A stretch of 64,000 nucleotides of DNA from Magnetospira sp. QH-2 (GCF_000968135.1 NZ_FO538765.1:1751819-1815818); one strand, 5' to 3'. Numbered from the stretch's first letter, positions 51,997 to 61,620 are shown. Made by a program: numbers and translations. Notes: generated from the sequence alone by a model not told the origin.

Positions 51997-53322
51997 TTAG
52001 TCTTTGCCGCTTCCGCGTAAATCACGCACCCTTACCGCCTTTCCTTCCGAGCGCGGCACCGCGCCGGGCTCCTTCACCATGGCCCGGCAGGATACGCCGA
52101 TCATCGTCTTGATATGGTTTTCGACTTTCTTGGCGATCTTGGGGTAGTCATCGGCGGAAACATCGGGGCGGGCCTCCGCCTCGATGGTGAGATTGTCCAT
52201 GGTGCCATCGCGGCGGACAACCAACTGGTAGTGGGGGGCCAAGTCCTCCATGCCCACCAACAGGGCTTCCACTTGAGTGGGGAACATGTTGACGCCACGA
52301 ATAATCAGCATGTCGTCATTGCGTCCGGTGACGCGGCGGATGCGGAGATGGGTTCGGCCACAGGCACAAGGCTCGTCGGTCAGGCTGGTGATATCCCGGG
52401 TGCGATAGCGGATCATCGGCAGGGCCTGTTTGGTCAACGTGGTGATGACCAGTTCGCCGGTTTCGCCCACGGGCAACGGTTCGCCGCTTTCGGGATCGAT
52501 GATTTCGAATAAAAAGGCGTCTTCCCAACCGTGCGCGCCATCCCGGGCGTCACGGCACTCCATGGCCACTCCGGGCCCGATGATCTCGGATAGTCCGTAA
52601 GAATCAACGCTTTGTAGGCCAAGCATCTCGTCCAGTTGACGGCGCAGGGAATCCGTCCAAGGCTCGCCACCGAGGGGGGCGGCGTGCAAGGGACCATCGG
52701 CCAGGGGCTCCCCTTGGAGGGCCGCCGCTTCGGCCAAATGCAGGGCGTAGGAGGGGGTGGCGATCAACACCTGGGCGCCGAAATCCCGCAGCAGCTTGAT
52801 CTGGCGCTCGGTGCCACCGCCGGAAATGGGGGTGACCGTGCATCCCAGGCGCTCGGCGCCACCATGGAATCCCAAGCCACCGGTAAACAGGCCGTATCCC
52901 AGGGCATTGTGTACCACATCCCCTGGACGTGCCCCGGCACAAGCCAGCGAGCGCGCCATCAGATCAGCCCACATGTCCAGGTCGTCCCGGGTATAGCCAA
53001 CCACGGTCGGTGTGCCGGTGGTGCCCGAAGAGGCATGCAGGCGGATCACTTTTTCACGGGGCACGGCGAAAAGGCCGAAGGGGTAGTGGGTTCGCAGATC
53101 GTTTTTGACCGTGAACGGCAGGTGGCGGATATCCGCCAGGCATTTGATGTGGTTGGGCGTGACCCCCCTGGCGTCCATGCTTTTGCGCGTATGGGAGACA
53201 TTCTCATAGGCGTGGCCGACGGTCCAGCGCAGCCGCTCGGTTTGCAATTGGGTCAGGGCGGGCCTGTCCATGCATTCCAGTTCCGGTTGATACTTCAGAG
53301 TTGGGCCGTAGGGGGGGATCAT
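51997..53322 (-). CDS. paaK: phenylacetate-CoA ligase family protein
   Basis: A 441-residue adenylate-forming enzyme that activates phenylacetate or another aryl acid with ATP and CoA. The ATP/AMP motif is LHASSGTTGTPTVVGYT. GLFTGGLGFHGGAE, DSYGLSEIIGPGVAMEC and the C-terminal AMP-binding C domain (RGVNMFPTQVEALL) match PaaK. CACG in EPCACGRTH is a family trait. No paa or pad catabolic genes adjoin it. In organisms with 2-oxoacid oxidoreductases such ligases also work with aryl-acid CoA products; a link to the operon at 10.9-15.4 kb is conceivable but untested. Confidence 0.9.
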   Translation of the reverse strand: MIPPYGPTLKYQPELECMDRPALTQLQTERLRWTVGHAYENVSHTRKSMDARGVTPNHIKCLADIRHLPFTVKNDLRTHYPFGLFAVPREKVIRLHASSGTTGTPTVVGYTRDDLDMWADLMARSLACAGARPGDVVHNALGYGLFTGGLGFHGGAERLGCTVTPISGGGTERQIKLLRDFGAQVLIATPSYALHLAEAAALQGEPLADGPLHAAPLGGEPWTDSLRRQLDEMLGLQSVDSYGLSEIIGPGVAMECRDARDGAHGWEDAFLFEIIDPESGEPLPVGETGELVITTLTKQALPMIRYRTRDITSLTDEPCACGRTHLRIRRVTGRNDDMLIIRGVNMFPTQVEALLVGMEDLAPHYQLVVRRDGTMDNLTIEAEARPDVSADDYPKIAKKVENHIKTMIGVSCRAMVKEPGAVPRSEGKAVRVRDLRGSGKD

Positions 53323-53497
53323 GAAAGCCTCTCGGTGGATTTGGGAACGCCGACTCGGTTCCCGCCGAGGGGATTATTTCAGGACCTGGTTTAGGTTTCC
53401 AGATATGGCAAAAGATGGAGGGTGGGACGACGCGGGGTTTCCGTCCGCTTCCGCATGCACTACAGTCGTTTTTGAAGTGATATCAGGAAGCCGCCCT

Positions 53498-55762
53498 GTG
53501 GAAAAAATACCAAGCAAAGCCTTGCGCGGATCCCGTCTGACCGCCGTTCTCGGGGCCGTATTGACCCTGGGGGGTGGCGCCATGGTCTACCGGGATTCGG
53601 AGGACGTGGGGCATGCCTTGTCCATTGCGACGGTTGCGGGGCTGTTGACCATCATTTCCACGATCTATCTTCGCCATCAGGAAAAGCGCCTCGCCATCGA
53701 GCGGAATTTGTCGCGGCATCGCGAGCAGTTATTGGCCGATCAAAGATTGGTGCTGGAGAATACGGATGTGGGTATTCTTCATGTGACCCATGGCAAAGTT
53801 CGCTGGATGAACGAGACCATGGCCCAATGGATGGGATTCTCGGTCGAGGAACTGGTCGGCCAGGATGTGCGAGCCCTTTATGTTGATGATGAGGAATACG
53901 CCCGCGTTCGCCGCCAGTCGTCGCGGGAGCTTCGAGATAGGGGATTCTCCGAGGGGGATTCCCACATTCGAGGCAAGAATGGCGAGTCCTTTCATGTGCG
54001 CTATCGGGGCAAACGGGTGAATCCTGGCGATCCGAGCAAGGGCGCCATTTGGGTCGTGGAAGACATTTCCCGGCAACGGCAAGCGGTCCAGGCGATCAAT
54101 TTGTCGGAAACCGTGTTCCACAACGCAGCCGAAGGTATTTTGCTTTGTGATATCGAGTTCAGGGTTATTGCCGTCAATCCCGCCTATTCCGCGATCACTG
54201 GATACGAGAGCGAAGAGATGATGGGGCAGGGCATCGACCGTTTCGGCGCCCGCCGGGAAAGTGATGTGTTTTTGTTTCGAATGTGGGAGGTAGTGCGGCA
54301 AGAGGGGCGGTGGGAAGGCGAGACTTGGGGCTGCCGGAAGAATGGTGAGGTCTATCCCGAACAGAGGACCATTCTGGCGATCCACGATGACGACGGTCGG
54401 CTGGCCCACTACCTGATTATGGTGCGTGATGCGACCCGGCAGAAAGAAGACGAAGAGAAGATCCGCTTCCAGGCCTATTACGATACCCTGACCGGCCTGC
54501 CCAACAGAGTTTTGTTTCAAGAGCGATTGCGAGAAGCTCTGGTGACTGCGACCCGCCATGATTCGCAAGTCGCCATGATGTATATGGATCTGGACCAGTT
54601 CAAGGTCATCAACGACAGCATGGGCCATGCCTCGGGCGATGCTTTGCTGGTCCGGGTCAGCCGAGCCATTCTGGATCACCTGCCGGACAAAGCCACATTG
54701 GCCCGTCCTGGTGGCGACGAGTTTTTGGTCTTGTTGCCCTCCACGGATCTGGACGAGGCCGCCGAGACCGCCCGGGCCATTCAGGCCGCCGTTTGCCGTC
54801 CGATTGATCTTGAGGGCTCCGATCACGAGGTGGTCGTGACCTCCAGCATCGGTATCGCGATGTTTCCCCGCGACGGTTTGACCGCCGCGGACCTGATCCG
54901 CAGCGCTGACACCGCAGCCTTTCATGCCAAGACTCAAGGTCGCAATAGTTTCCAATACTTCTTGGATGAAATGAATGTTGTGGCTCAAGAGAGGCTGATC
55001 CTTGAGAACCGTCTCCGGCGGGCCTTGAGCGAGGAAAACTTTGTCACGTACTACCAGCCAAAGATCGACTTGAGGTCTGGTCGGATCACGGGTGCGGAGG
55101 CCCTGATCCGCTGGTTCGGTCCTGGCGGGATGATTACGCCGGATAAGTTCATTCCCGTGGCCGAGGAAACAGGCATGATCGTCGATCTCGGCCGATGGGT
55201 CTTGAGGAGCACCTGTTTCCAAGTGCGCAGTTGGCAAAAAGAGGGGCTGCCATACTTCAAGGTGGCGGTGAATCTTTCGCCGTTGCAATTGCACGAAGGC
55301 GACTTCGTGGAAACGGTCAAGAAGGCATTGGAGGATTCAGGCCTGGATCCCCGTGATCTCGAACTGGAAATTACCGAGCGGGTGATCATGGAGCAAATGG
55401 ACGAAGTGGTCCGTATCTTCAGCGCGTTGCGGGATATGGGTATCCGCGTGACGATCGATGATTTCGGGACCGGCTATTCTTCTCTGAGCTATCTTCAATC
55501 CCTGCCCTTGGATGGTCTGAAGATCGACCGCTCCTTTATTGCCGATATTGGAGAGGATGGGCAGGGGAGTTCCTTGGCGGGGGCTGTGGTGGCCATTGGC
55601 CAAAGTCTTGGGTTGAAGGTCACGGCGGAAGGGGTTGAGACTGAAGATCAACTGGGATTTCTGCGCCAACAATGGTGTGACGAAATGCAAGGATTCTATT
55701 TCAGTCGCCCCCTGCCGCCGGATGAATTTGCCTCTCTTCTGAAATCAGATAAACGACTCTAA
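53498..55762 (+). CDS. PAS-GGDEF-EAL protein (c-di-GMP turnover)
   Basis: A 754-residue protein. Two short hydrophobic helices at the N-terminus (LTAVLGAVLTLGGGAMVY, ALSIATVAGLLTIISTIYL) are followed by two PAS domains (about 80-315), a GGDEF domain (about 320-480, intact GGDEF in LARPGGDEFLVLLPS) and an EAL domain (about 495-745: TGAEALIRWF, ITERVIM, TIDDFGTGYSSLSYLQ, LKIDRSFI, AEGVETEDQ). Both catalytic domains look intact, so it could make or break c-di-GMP. GTG 53498 with AGGAAG seven bases before is preferred over a long, atypical upstream extension. The next gene is a diguanylate cyclase. Confidence 0.87.
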   Translation: MEKIPSKALRGSRLTAVLGAVLTLGGGAMVYRDSEDVGHALSIATVAGLLTIISTIYLRHQEKRLAIERNLSRHREQLLADQRLVLENTDVGILHVTHGKVRWMNETMAQWMGFSVEELVGQDVRALYVDDEEYARVRRQSSRELRDRGFSEGDSHIRGKNGESFHVRYRGKRVNPGDPSKGAIWVVEDISRQRQAVQAINLSETVFHNAAEGILLCDIEFRVIAVNPAYSAITGYESEEMMGQGIDRFGARRESDVFLFRMWEVVRQEGRWEGETWGCRKNGEVYPEQRTILAIHDDDGRLAHYLIMVRDATRQKEDEEKIRFQAYYDTLTGLPNRVLFQERLREALVTATRHDSQVAMMYMDLDQFKVINDSMGHASGDALLVRVSRAILDHLPDKATLARPGGDEFLVLLPSTDLDEAAETARAIQAAVCRPIDLEGSDHEVVVTSSIGIAMFPRDGLTAADLIRSADTAAFHAKTQGRNSFQYFLDEMNVVAQERLILENRLRRALSEENFVTYYQPKIDLRSGRITGAEALIRWFGPGGMITPDKFIPVAEETGMIVDLGRWVLRSTCFQVRSWQKEGLPYFKVAVNLSPLQLHEGDFVETVKKALEDSGLDPRDLELEITERVIMEQMDEVVRIFSALRDMGIRVTIDDFGTGYSSLSYLQSLPLDGLKIDRSFIADIGEDGQGSSLAGAVVAIGQSLGLKVTAEGVETEDQLGFLRQQWCDEMQGFYFSRPLPPDEFASLLKSDKRL

Positions 55763-55774
55763 TCGGGAAAATCC

Positions 55775-56971
55775 ATGGATCCGGAAATCAATAAAATCAA
55801 TAATATAGATGGAAATGAACCCCAATCGCTGAAAGATCATTTGTTGTCCAGCATCCGCATGAGCCGGGAGCAGATGATGGACCTTGTTTCGCGCCGGTAC
55901 CATTCAACTCATGTGAACCGCCACCGAGGTCAATTGGTCATCGGGCGGGTGCAGCTGGTTTCCGCCATATTTGCCGTCCTGACGCCCCTTTGGATCTCGA
56001 TCGATGCCTGGGCCTATCCCTGGCCCACCTGGGGCATTCTCGCTGTCTTGCGGTTGGCGAGTTGTTTGGCCTTCGTTGCTTTGGCCTGGCCGCGCGCACC
56101 CTCTTTGGACCCCTGCCGAACCGGGCGACGGATGCTGTTGATCATGCTGTCCATGCCCATCGTGTTTTATGTGGCCAGTTTGATACTTCTCGACAGCAAG
56201 GAGTTCGGAGCCCTCGGGAATGCCGTCACCCTGGGCTATGGCCTGCTGCCTTTTATCGTCGTGGCTGGCTTAAGCGTCTTTCCCCTGACCGCCGTCGAGG
56301 TGCTGATCGTTGGATTGCCCATGATGGCTGCCATTGCGGGGGGAACCCTACATTTGAGTGGCGGTGATGCCTATGGATTGATCGCGCCCCTCTGGCTGAT
56401 GTTCCTGGTGCTGGGGGTTTCGGCGGTCTCGGGAATGAGCCAGCTTCACTATATGATCGCCCTGGTCAACCGGGCCATCCATGATCCTTTGACCGAGGCT
56501 TTCACCCGTCGCAGCGGTGCCGAAACGCTGGATCTGCAGTTTCGCGTATCGGTCATGCAGGAGCAGCCGTTGGGGGTTGCTTTCCTGGACGTGGACAACT
56601 TCAAGAGCGTCAACGATCAATTTGGACACGAAGCCGGGGATGCCGTGTTGCGCAATACCGCTGAACACCTGAAACAAAACCTGCGGCGCGGAGATACTTT
56701 GGTGCGCTGGGGCGGAGAGGAATTCTTGGTCGTGCTCCCCAATACCGATGCCGCTGGGGCCAAATTGGTGGCCCAAAGAATCAGGGAAAGCGGCCTGGGA
56801 GAGCGTCCTGACGGCGCACCCGTGACCGCCAGTATGGGCATGGCGGAACGTGTCGCAGACAATCAGGAGGACTGGCCGAAATTGGTCGATCTGGCCGACC
56901 GGCGCATGTATCAAGCAAAGAACAGCGGCAAGGACCGCTGTATTTCCTGCGCTGAGGAAGTGATCATCTAA
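55775..56971 (+). CDS. membrane diguanylate cyclase (GGDEF)
   Basis: A 398-residue protein with a cytoplasmic N-terminus, about six membrane helices (residues about 58-228) and a C-terminal GGDEF domain (about 235-395). Active-site GGEEF is intact (VRWGGEEFLVVLP), with DPLTEAFTRRSG and FLDVDNFKSVNDQFGHEAGD. The usual inhibitory RxxD site four residues before GGEEF is not obvious (LRRGDTLVRWGGEEF has RRGD further upstream). It starts 12 bases after the PAS-GGDEF-EAL gene, so the two form an operon that sets c-di-GMP levels. Confidence 0.9.
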   Translation: MDPEINKINNIDGNEPQSLKDHLLSSIRMSREQMMDLVSRRYHSTHVNRHRGQLVIGRVQLVSAIFAVLTPLWISIDAWAYPWPTWGILAVLRLASCLAFVALAWPRAPSLDPCRTGRRMLLIMLSMPIVFYVASLILLDSKEFGALGNAVTLGYGLLPFIVVAGLSVFPLTAVEVLIVGLPMMAAIAGGTLHLSGGDAYGLIAPLWLMFLVLGVSAVSGMSQLHYMIALVNRAIHDPLTEAFTRRSGAETLDLQFRVSVMQEQPLGVAFLDVDNFKSVNDQFGHEAGDAVLRNTAEHLKQNLRRGDTLVRWGGEEFLVVLPNTDAAGAKLVAQRIRESGLGERPDGAPVTASMGMAERVADNQEDWPKLVDLADRRMYQAKNSGKDRCISCAEEVII

Positions 56972-56978
56972 AGTCTTA

Positions 56979-57069
56979 GGGCCTTTTAATTTTCAATAGG
57001 TTAGCCTCACCCTGAGCTTGTCGAAGGGCGAGGCGGGCCGTAGGACAACACTGTTTCAGCAGCCTGTTA
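56979..57069 (-). repeat. partial third copy of the MITE/REP-like element, inverted
   Basis: The reverse complement of this stretch matches the left half of a 49.9-kb unit. It starts at the TAACAGGCTGCTGAAAC end (57069), passes CTTCGACAAGCTCAGGGTGAG and ends at the AAAGGCCC-like point, with more mismatches than the tandem pair. It lies between the convergent ends of the GGDEF gene and the CoA-binding gene. Confidence 0.75.
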
Positions 57070-57102
57070 GTGCCTGAGTTTTGCCAATAGGCTTGAAATG
57101 GG

Positions 57103-57525
57103 TCAGCCAACCAGTCGCGGGTACTCGATCTTGGGGCAGCGGTCCATGACCACCGAGAGGCCCGCCGCTTCGGCCCGTGCCGCCGCTTCGTCGTGACGGA
57201 TGTTGAGTTGCATCCAGACCGCCTTAAAGCCTTTCTCTGCCGCGAGACGCACCGCTTCGTCACTGACCATGCCCGCGGCTTCGGGTGCGCGGAAGATATC
57301 CACCATGTCGCAAGGGGCAGGGACCTCGGCCAGCGAGCCGACAACGGTTTCGCCATTGAGGATCTGACCGGCCAGCCCCGGGTTTACCGGGATCACCCGA
57401 TACCCCTTGTTTTGTAGAAACTGCATCACTTGAAAACTGGGGCGCTCCGCCTTGGGTGAGGCACCGACCAGGGCGATAACCTTGATTTCTTTCAAAAGAT
57501 CGCGGATTCCGTTGTCGTCGAGCAT
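57103..57525 (-). CDS. CoA-binding domain protein (YccU type)
   Basis: A 140-residue single Rossmann-like CoA-binding domain. Characteristic segments are VIALVGASPKAERPSFQVMQFLQNKGY, RVIPVNPGLAGQ, VDIFRAPEAA, AVWMQLNIRHDEAA and the end VVMDRCPKIEYPRL. Its precise role is unknown; it may bind CoA or an acyl-CoA, or a nucleotide. ATG 57525 lies four bases after the stop of the enoyl-CoA hydratase gene, so they are cotranscribed. Confidence 0.9.
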   Translation of the reverse strand: MLDDNGIRDLLKEIKVIALVGASPKAERPSFQVMQFLQNKGYRVIPVNPGLAGQILNGETVVGSLAEVPAPCDMVDIFRAPEAAGMVSDEAVRLAAEKGFKAVWMQLNIRHDEAAARAEAAGLSVVMDRCPKIEYPRLVG

Positions 57526-57529
57526 GAGG

Positions 57530-58312
57530 TCAGCGTCCTTTCCATTCGGGCATGGGCCGTTTGCCCACGAAGGCATCGATTCCAGCCTGGGTATCTTCGG
57601 TCATGACCGTATCGGCCATGGCTTCGGCAGCAATGGCATAGGCTTCTTGCAGCGTCGATTCCGATTGGCGATAAAAGGCCTGTTTGCCAAGCGCGATGGC
57701 GCGGGCCGGTTTGGCGATGATCTTATCGGCCAGTTCCTGAACCGCATCGTCCAGTTCCTCAGTCGGCACCACGCGATTGAGCAGGCCCAGCTCCAATGCG
57801 GCCTCGGCGTCGATGAAATCACCGGTCAGCAGCATTTCAAGCGCTGGTTTGCGCGGCATGTTGCGCACCACGGCGACCCCCGGGGCGGAACAGAACAGGC
57901 CTACGGAAACCCCCGACGTGGCAAAGCGGGTATCTTGGGCGGCTACCGCTAGATCGCACTGAGCCACCAACTGGCAGCCTGCCGCGGTGGTCAGGCCATG
58001 GACCCGGGCAATGACGGGCTGGGGCATGCGGGTCATGGCCACCATCACCTCGCCGAACCGCCGGAACAACTCGTGGCAGAAGTCCCGATCCTTTTGGGCG
58101 TTGATCTCCTTCAGGTCATGGCCGGCGCAAAAGGCCCGCCCGTCGGCGGCCAGCACGACGACACGAACAGACTCATCCGCGGCGGTTTCGCTCACCGCTT
58201 CGAAAAGGGCCTGAACCATGTCCATGGAAAGGGCATTGAAGGCATTGGGGCGGTTGAGGGTGAGGGTGCGAACCGAGTCTCGGTCTTCGCGCAGTATGAG
58301 TGGCGCGTCCAT
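57530..58312 (-). CDS. enoyl-CoA hydratase/isomerase family protein (ECHDC3-like)
   Basis: A 260-residue crotonase-fold protein. The CoA-binding and oxyanion-hole segments are present (ALSMDMVQALFEAV, AFCAGHDLKEI, RVHGLTTAAGCQLVAQCDLAVA). The second catalytic position usually occupied by Glu appears changed (FATSGVSVGLFCSAPG has no Glu at the expected site), so it may be a hydratase-like protein of altered activity, as in the ECHDC3 group. ATG 58312 with GGGAG ahead is preferred over an upstream TTG. Confidence 0.85.
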   Translation of the reverse strand: MDAPLILREDRDSVRTLTLNRPNAFNALSMDMVQALFEAVSETAADESVRVVVLAADGRAFCAGHDLKEINAQKDRDFCHELFRRFGEVMVAMTRMPQPVIARVHGLTTAAGCQLVAQCDLAVAAQDTRFATSGVSVGLFCSAPGVAVVRNMPRKPALEMLLTGDFIDAEAALELGLLNRVVPTEELDDAVQELADKIIAKPARAIALGKQAFYRQSESTLQEAYAIAAEAMADTVMTEDTQAGIDAFVGKRPMPEWKGR

Positions 58313-58337
58313 GGGCAATCTCCCTTAAAGGAGGGGG

Positions 58338-58820
58338 TCAGTCCGCCTCGACGAACAGGACGTCCTCATGGGAATCCTTGTTGACGAAGTCTTCATTGGC
58401 CTGCAAGACCGCATCCCGCCGTGCCGCCATGTAAGGTTCGTAGGCCTTGTCTTCATCTAGAAGGTGATCAAGGAAGGCCTTGGACAGGAAGGCGAACAGG
58501 GAAGCATAGTCGTAGCTATCTCCCGTGGCGCTGATGTCAGCGGCATGCTGAGCCAGATCCCGACGGATGGCCGCATGAGCTTTCAAGTGCTCGTCCAGTT
58601 CGGGATACCGGCAGGCGGCCATCAGGGCTTCTTCGCGGGAGAAATGGTAATCCGTGTAATCTTGAATGGCGTTGAGGATACTGGTCACGTTGTCCAACCG
58701 CTCATTGGAATCGGACGCCGCTTCCTGCAACTGCCCGATCAGGCCGATCAACAGGTCATGGTCCGTATCCAGGCTATGGATACCAACGCTGTATTCCTCG
58801 CTCCATGCAAACTGAGCCAT
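58338..58820 (-). CDS. bacteriohemerythrin
   Basis: A 160-residue protein with the hemerythrin di-iron ligands: His in GIHSLDTDHD, HFSREEALM (HxxxE), HLKAHAAI (HxxxH) and FLDHLLDEDKAY (HxxxxD). It binds oxygen in the cytoplasm and is typical of motile microaerophiles, where it may store, deliver or sense oxygen. No sensory domain is fused. It is transcribed alone, with the hydratase gene 25 bases downstream in the same direction. Confidence 0.92.
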   Translation of the reverse strand: MAQFAWSEEYSVGIHSLDTDHDLLIGLIGQLQEAASDSNERLDNVTSILNAIQDYTDYHFSREEALMAACRYPELDEHLKAHAAIRRDLAQHAADISATGDSYDYASLFAFLSKAFLDHLLDEDKAYEPYMAARRDAVLQANEDFVNKDSHEDVLFVEAD

Positions 58821-59183
58821 TTGGTGGCTATTCCCGATGTATCGTGCGGTAGGTAAGGGTTACATAATGCACATGTTGGCCCCCATTCAACACCCAAGAA
58901 GGTTAGAAAGCGATGAATTTTGGCGCACGGCCCGAGGAATATGCCAACCTTGCCCCAAAAATACAGTGTGCGAATACCGTCTAACGCTATGTTTCTAAAG
59001 GGTTATTGCAAAGGTATCGTGGTACCAATGCTGCAAGTATTTGAAATTAAATGAAATAAAGTCGTTGACACCCAATCCATAATCGCCATACTGCGCGGCC
59101 ACGAGAGCTGTCGGATTTCGGCGGCCCGTTTTTGTTTCCAGCCCCCGGTCGAAGGGATCGGGTGCATAGCCGATAGGACCGAG
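58821..59183. other. gene-free region between bacteriohemerythrin and rplM
   Basis: This 363-base stretch holds the divergent promoters of the bacteriohemerythrin gene and the rplM-rpsI operon. Apart from the rplM promoter listed separately I see an AT-rich tract (59035-59062) and a small palindrome around GGTATCGTGGTACC (59011-59024). The rplM leader of about 80 bases is GC-rich and could fold as an L13-binding leader, but I cannot match it to a known structure. Confidence 0.4.
59065..59092 (+). promoter_or_regulatory. sigma70 promoter of the rplM-rpsI operon
   Basis: A consensus TTGACA (59065-59070) and CATACT (59087-59092) are separated by 16 bases and lie about 90 bases before rplM, leaving a leader of roughly 85 bases. 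Confidence 0.6.
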
Positions 59184-59648
59184 ATGAAGACCTATTCCGC
59201 CAAACCTGCCGATGTGGACGCCAAGTGGGTCCTTATCGACGCCGAGGATGTGGTGTTGGGGCGCCTGGCCGCCCTGGTCGCCACCCGTCTGCGGGGCAAG
59301 CACAAGCCCCTTTATACGCCGCATATCGATTGCGGTGATCATATCGTTGTCATCAATGCCGAGAAGGTGAAGCTCACCGGTCGCAAGCGGACCGAGAAGG
59401 TCTTTTATTGGCATACCGGCCACCCGGGCGGCCTGAAGTCCCGCACCATGGACAAGATCCTGGACGGCAATCATCCGGAACGGGTGGTCTCCAAGGCCGT
59501 GGAGCGCATGGTCAGTCGCAATCCGCTGGGCCGCAAGCAGCTGAAAAAGCTGCATGTCTATGCTGGTCCCGAGCATCCCCACGAGGCACAGCAGCCCGAG
59601 CTGCTTGATGTTGCCGCGCTGAACCCGAAGAACAAGAGGAGTGCCTAA
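59184..59648 (+). CDS. rplM: 50S ribosomal protein L13
   Basis: A 154-residue L13. The signature [39 protein letters not shown] and [10 protein letters not shown]-type segment ([18 protein letters not shown]) are complete, as is [27 protein letters not shown]. It binds 23S rRNA early in 50S assembly. rpsI follows after three bases. Confidence 0.99.
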   Translation: MKTYSAKPADVDAKWVLIDAEDVVLGRLAALVATRLRGKHKPLYTPHIDCGDHIVVINAEKVKLTGRKRTEKVFYWHTGHPGGLKSRTMDKILDGNHPERVVSKAVERMVSRNPLGRKQLKKLHVYAGPEHPHEAQQPELLDVAALNPKNKRSA

Positions 59649-59651
59649 GGC

Positions 59652-60143
59652 ATGTCCGAGGAAACCAAAACCCTTGATGACCTGAAGGACCTCGGCGGGG
59701 CCGCAGTCACCACCGAGTCCGTTGCCCAGCCGACCGCCGAACGCAAGGTCGATGCCCAGGGCCGTTCCTATGCCACCGGCAAGCGCAAGAACGCCATTGC
59801 CCGTGTGTGGGTCAAGCCCGGTTCCGGTCGTATCATCGTCAACGGTCGCGAGTTGGAAGTCTATTTCGCCCGTCCGGTGCTGCGCATGATCATCAACCAG
59901 CCTTTCGAAGTGGCAGGTCGCAAGGATCAGTTCGACGTGGTCGCTACCGTGACCGGCGGTGGCCTGTCCGGCCAGGCCGGTGCCGTGCGCCACGGCATAT
60001 CCAAGGCCATGACCCTGTTTGAGCCGGAGCTTCGCCCGGTGCTCAAGAAGGGCGGCTTCCTGACCCGCGACAGCCGCGTGGTCGAGAGGAAGAAGTACGG
60101 TCGTGCCAAGGCCCGCCGGAGCTTCCAGTTCTCCAAGCGCTAA
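59652..60143 (+). CDS. rpsI: 30S ribosomal protein S9
   Basis: A 163-residue S9 with an alphaproteobacterial-type N-terminal extension of about 35 acidic/polar residues. The conserved core runs [38 protein letters not shown] and the invariant C-terminal tail [16 protein letters not shown], which reaches the P-site tRNA. ATG 59652 has AGGAG (59637-59641) ahead. Confidence 0.99.
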   Translation: MSEETKTLDDLKDLGGAAVTTESVAQPTAERKVDAQGRSYATGKRKNAIARVWVKPGSGRIIVNGRELEVYFARPVLRMIINQPFEVAGRKDQFDVVATVTGGGLSGQAGAVRHGISKAMTLFEPELRPVLKKGGFLTRDSRVVERKKYGRAKARRSFQFSKR

Positions 60144-60169
60144 GTCTCCTGCCACGTCACAGGTTAATC

Positions 60170-60202
60170 AGGGCGCTGCCGATCATGGCGGCGCCCTTTT
60201 TC
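60170..60202 (+). terminator. Rho-independent terminator after rpsI
   Basis: An 11-bp stem with one G-U pair (60170-60180 with 60187-60197) and a six-base loop is followed by TTTTT. It is 27 bases past the rpsI stop. Confidence 0.85.
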
Positions 60203-60282
60203 GTGCGCTTGCGCCGTCCCCATCGGGCGCCTAATCTGTCGCAATCTTTTTCCAACCATAGCGATGAGCGAGGGTGCGGGCC

Positions 60283-61620
60283 ATGGACGCTTTTAACGAT
60301 ATTCTCGGGGCCGTCGGCGGCGTTGTCTGGGGACCGGTGATGCTGGTGCTGCTGCTGGGCACCGGACTGTTTCTGACGATCGGCTTGAAGTTCATGACCA
60401 TCCGACGGCTGGGCTATGCCTTTGTCCAGATGTGGAAGGGGCGGGCGGGCGAGGGCGATGGACAGATCTCACCGTTCAACGCCCTGATGACCGCCATGGC
60501 GGCCACGGTGGGCACCGGCAATATCGCCGGTGTGGCCACGGCCATCTTTCTTGGCGGACCGGGCGCGGTGTTTTGGATGTGGATGACGGCATTGCTGGGC
60601 ATGGCCACCAAGTATGGCGAGGCCGTGTTGGCCGTGAAATACCGGGAAGTGGATGAACTGGGCAACTATGTGGGCGGGCCCATGTACTACATCCGCAACG
60701 GCCTGGGCGAGAAATGGAAGTGGTTGGCGTTCCTGTTCGCCCTGTTCGGTACCATCGCCGCCTTCGGCATTGGCAATACCATTCAGGCCAACTCGGTGGC
60801 ACAAGCCGCCAAGGCGAATTTCGGTGTGCCGGAAGTGGCAACGGGGGTCGTGCTCGCCGCCCTGACGTTCCTGGTTATATTTGGTGGCGTCAAAGTCCTG
60901 GCCGAAGTGGCGGGCAAGCTGGTGCCGTTCATGGCCGTGGTTTATTTCGTCGGCGCCTTTGCCATCATCATTACCAATATAGAGATGTTGCCCGCCGCCC
61001 TGGCGACGATCGTCAGCGATGCCTTTACCGGCACCGCGGCAACGGGCGGTTTTGCCGGATCCACCATCTGGCTGGCTATTCGTTTTGGCGTGGCGCGCGG
61101 CGTCTTCTCCAACGAAGCCGGCCTGGGCACCGCGCCCATCGCTCATGCGGCGGCCAAGACAAACGATCCGGTGCGCCAAGGCACCATCGGGATGTTGGGC
61201 ACCTTCATCGATACCATCATTATTTGCTCCATGACCGCTTTGGTGATCGTCATGACCGGGGCTTGGGATTCCGGCAAGACCGGGGCCGAGCTTTCCACCC
61301 ATGCCTTCGAACTGGGCCTGCCCGGTTTTGGCAGCTATGTGGTGACTTTCGGGCTGATCGTATTTGCCTTTACCACCATTCTTGGCTGGTCGCTTTATGG
61401 TGAGCGCTGCGCGGAGTATTTGTTCGGCACCAAGATTATCTGGCCCTATCGGGTGCTTTGGGTGATCGCGGTTCCCATCGGCGCCATGGCCAGTCTGACC
61501 ACGTTGTGGAATTTGGCGGATGTGCTCAATGGTCTGATGGCGCTGCCCAATCTGATCGCCTTGCTGCTGCTCAGCCCGGTCATCTTTAAGATCACCAAGG
61601 ACTACTTCGCCAATAAATAA
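60283..61620 (+). CDS. sodium:alanine/glycine symporter family protein (AGCS)
   Basis: A 445-residue inner-membrane transporter with about ten to eleven helices. AGCS signatures include GPVMLVLLLGTGLFLTIGLKF, AMAATVGTGNIAGVATAIFLGGPGAVFWMW, YVGGPMYYIRNGLG and RFGVARGVFSNEAGLGTAPIAHA. Members import alanine, glycine or related amino acids with Na+ or H+. ATG 60283 is preferred to GTG 60274. The gene stands alone between two terminators. Confidence 0.93.
   Translation: MDAFNDILGAVGGVVWGPVMLVLLLGTGLFLTIGLKFMTIRRLGYAFVQMWKGRAGEGDGQISPFNALMTAMAATVGTGNIAGVATAIFLGGPGAVFWMWMTALLGMATKYGEAVLAVKYREVDELGNYVGGPMYYIRNGLGEKWKWLAFLFALFGTIAAFGIGNTIQANSVAQAAKANFGVPEVATGVVLAALTFLVIFGGVKVLAEVAGKLVPFMAVVYFVGAFAIIITNIEMLPAALATIVSDAFTGTAATGGFAGSTIWLAIRFGVARGVFSNEAGLGTAPIAHAAAKTNDPVRQGTIGMLGTFIDTIIICSMTALVIVMTGAWDSGKTGAELSTHAFELGLPGFGSYVVTFGLIVFAFTTILGWSLYGERCAEYLFGTKIIWPYRVLWVIAVPIGAMASLTTLWNLADVLNGLMALPNLIALLLLSPVIFKITKDYFANK

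Noticed and set aside
53321-53497. N-terminal extension of the PAS-GGDEF-EAL protein
   Set aside because: It has no domain or helix, overlaps the start of paaK, and the GTG at 53498 has a well-placed AGGAAG.
58995-60155. 386-codon minus-strand open frame across rplM and rpsI
   Set aside because: Both ribosomal protein genes are unmistakable on the plus strand; the antisense frame has no start signal.
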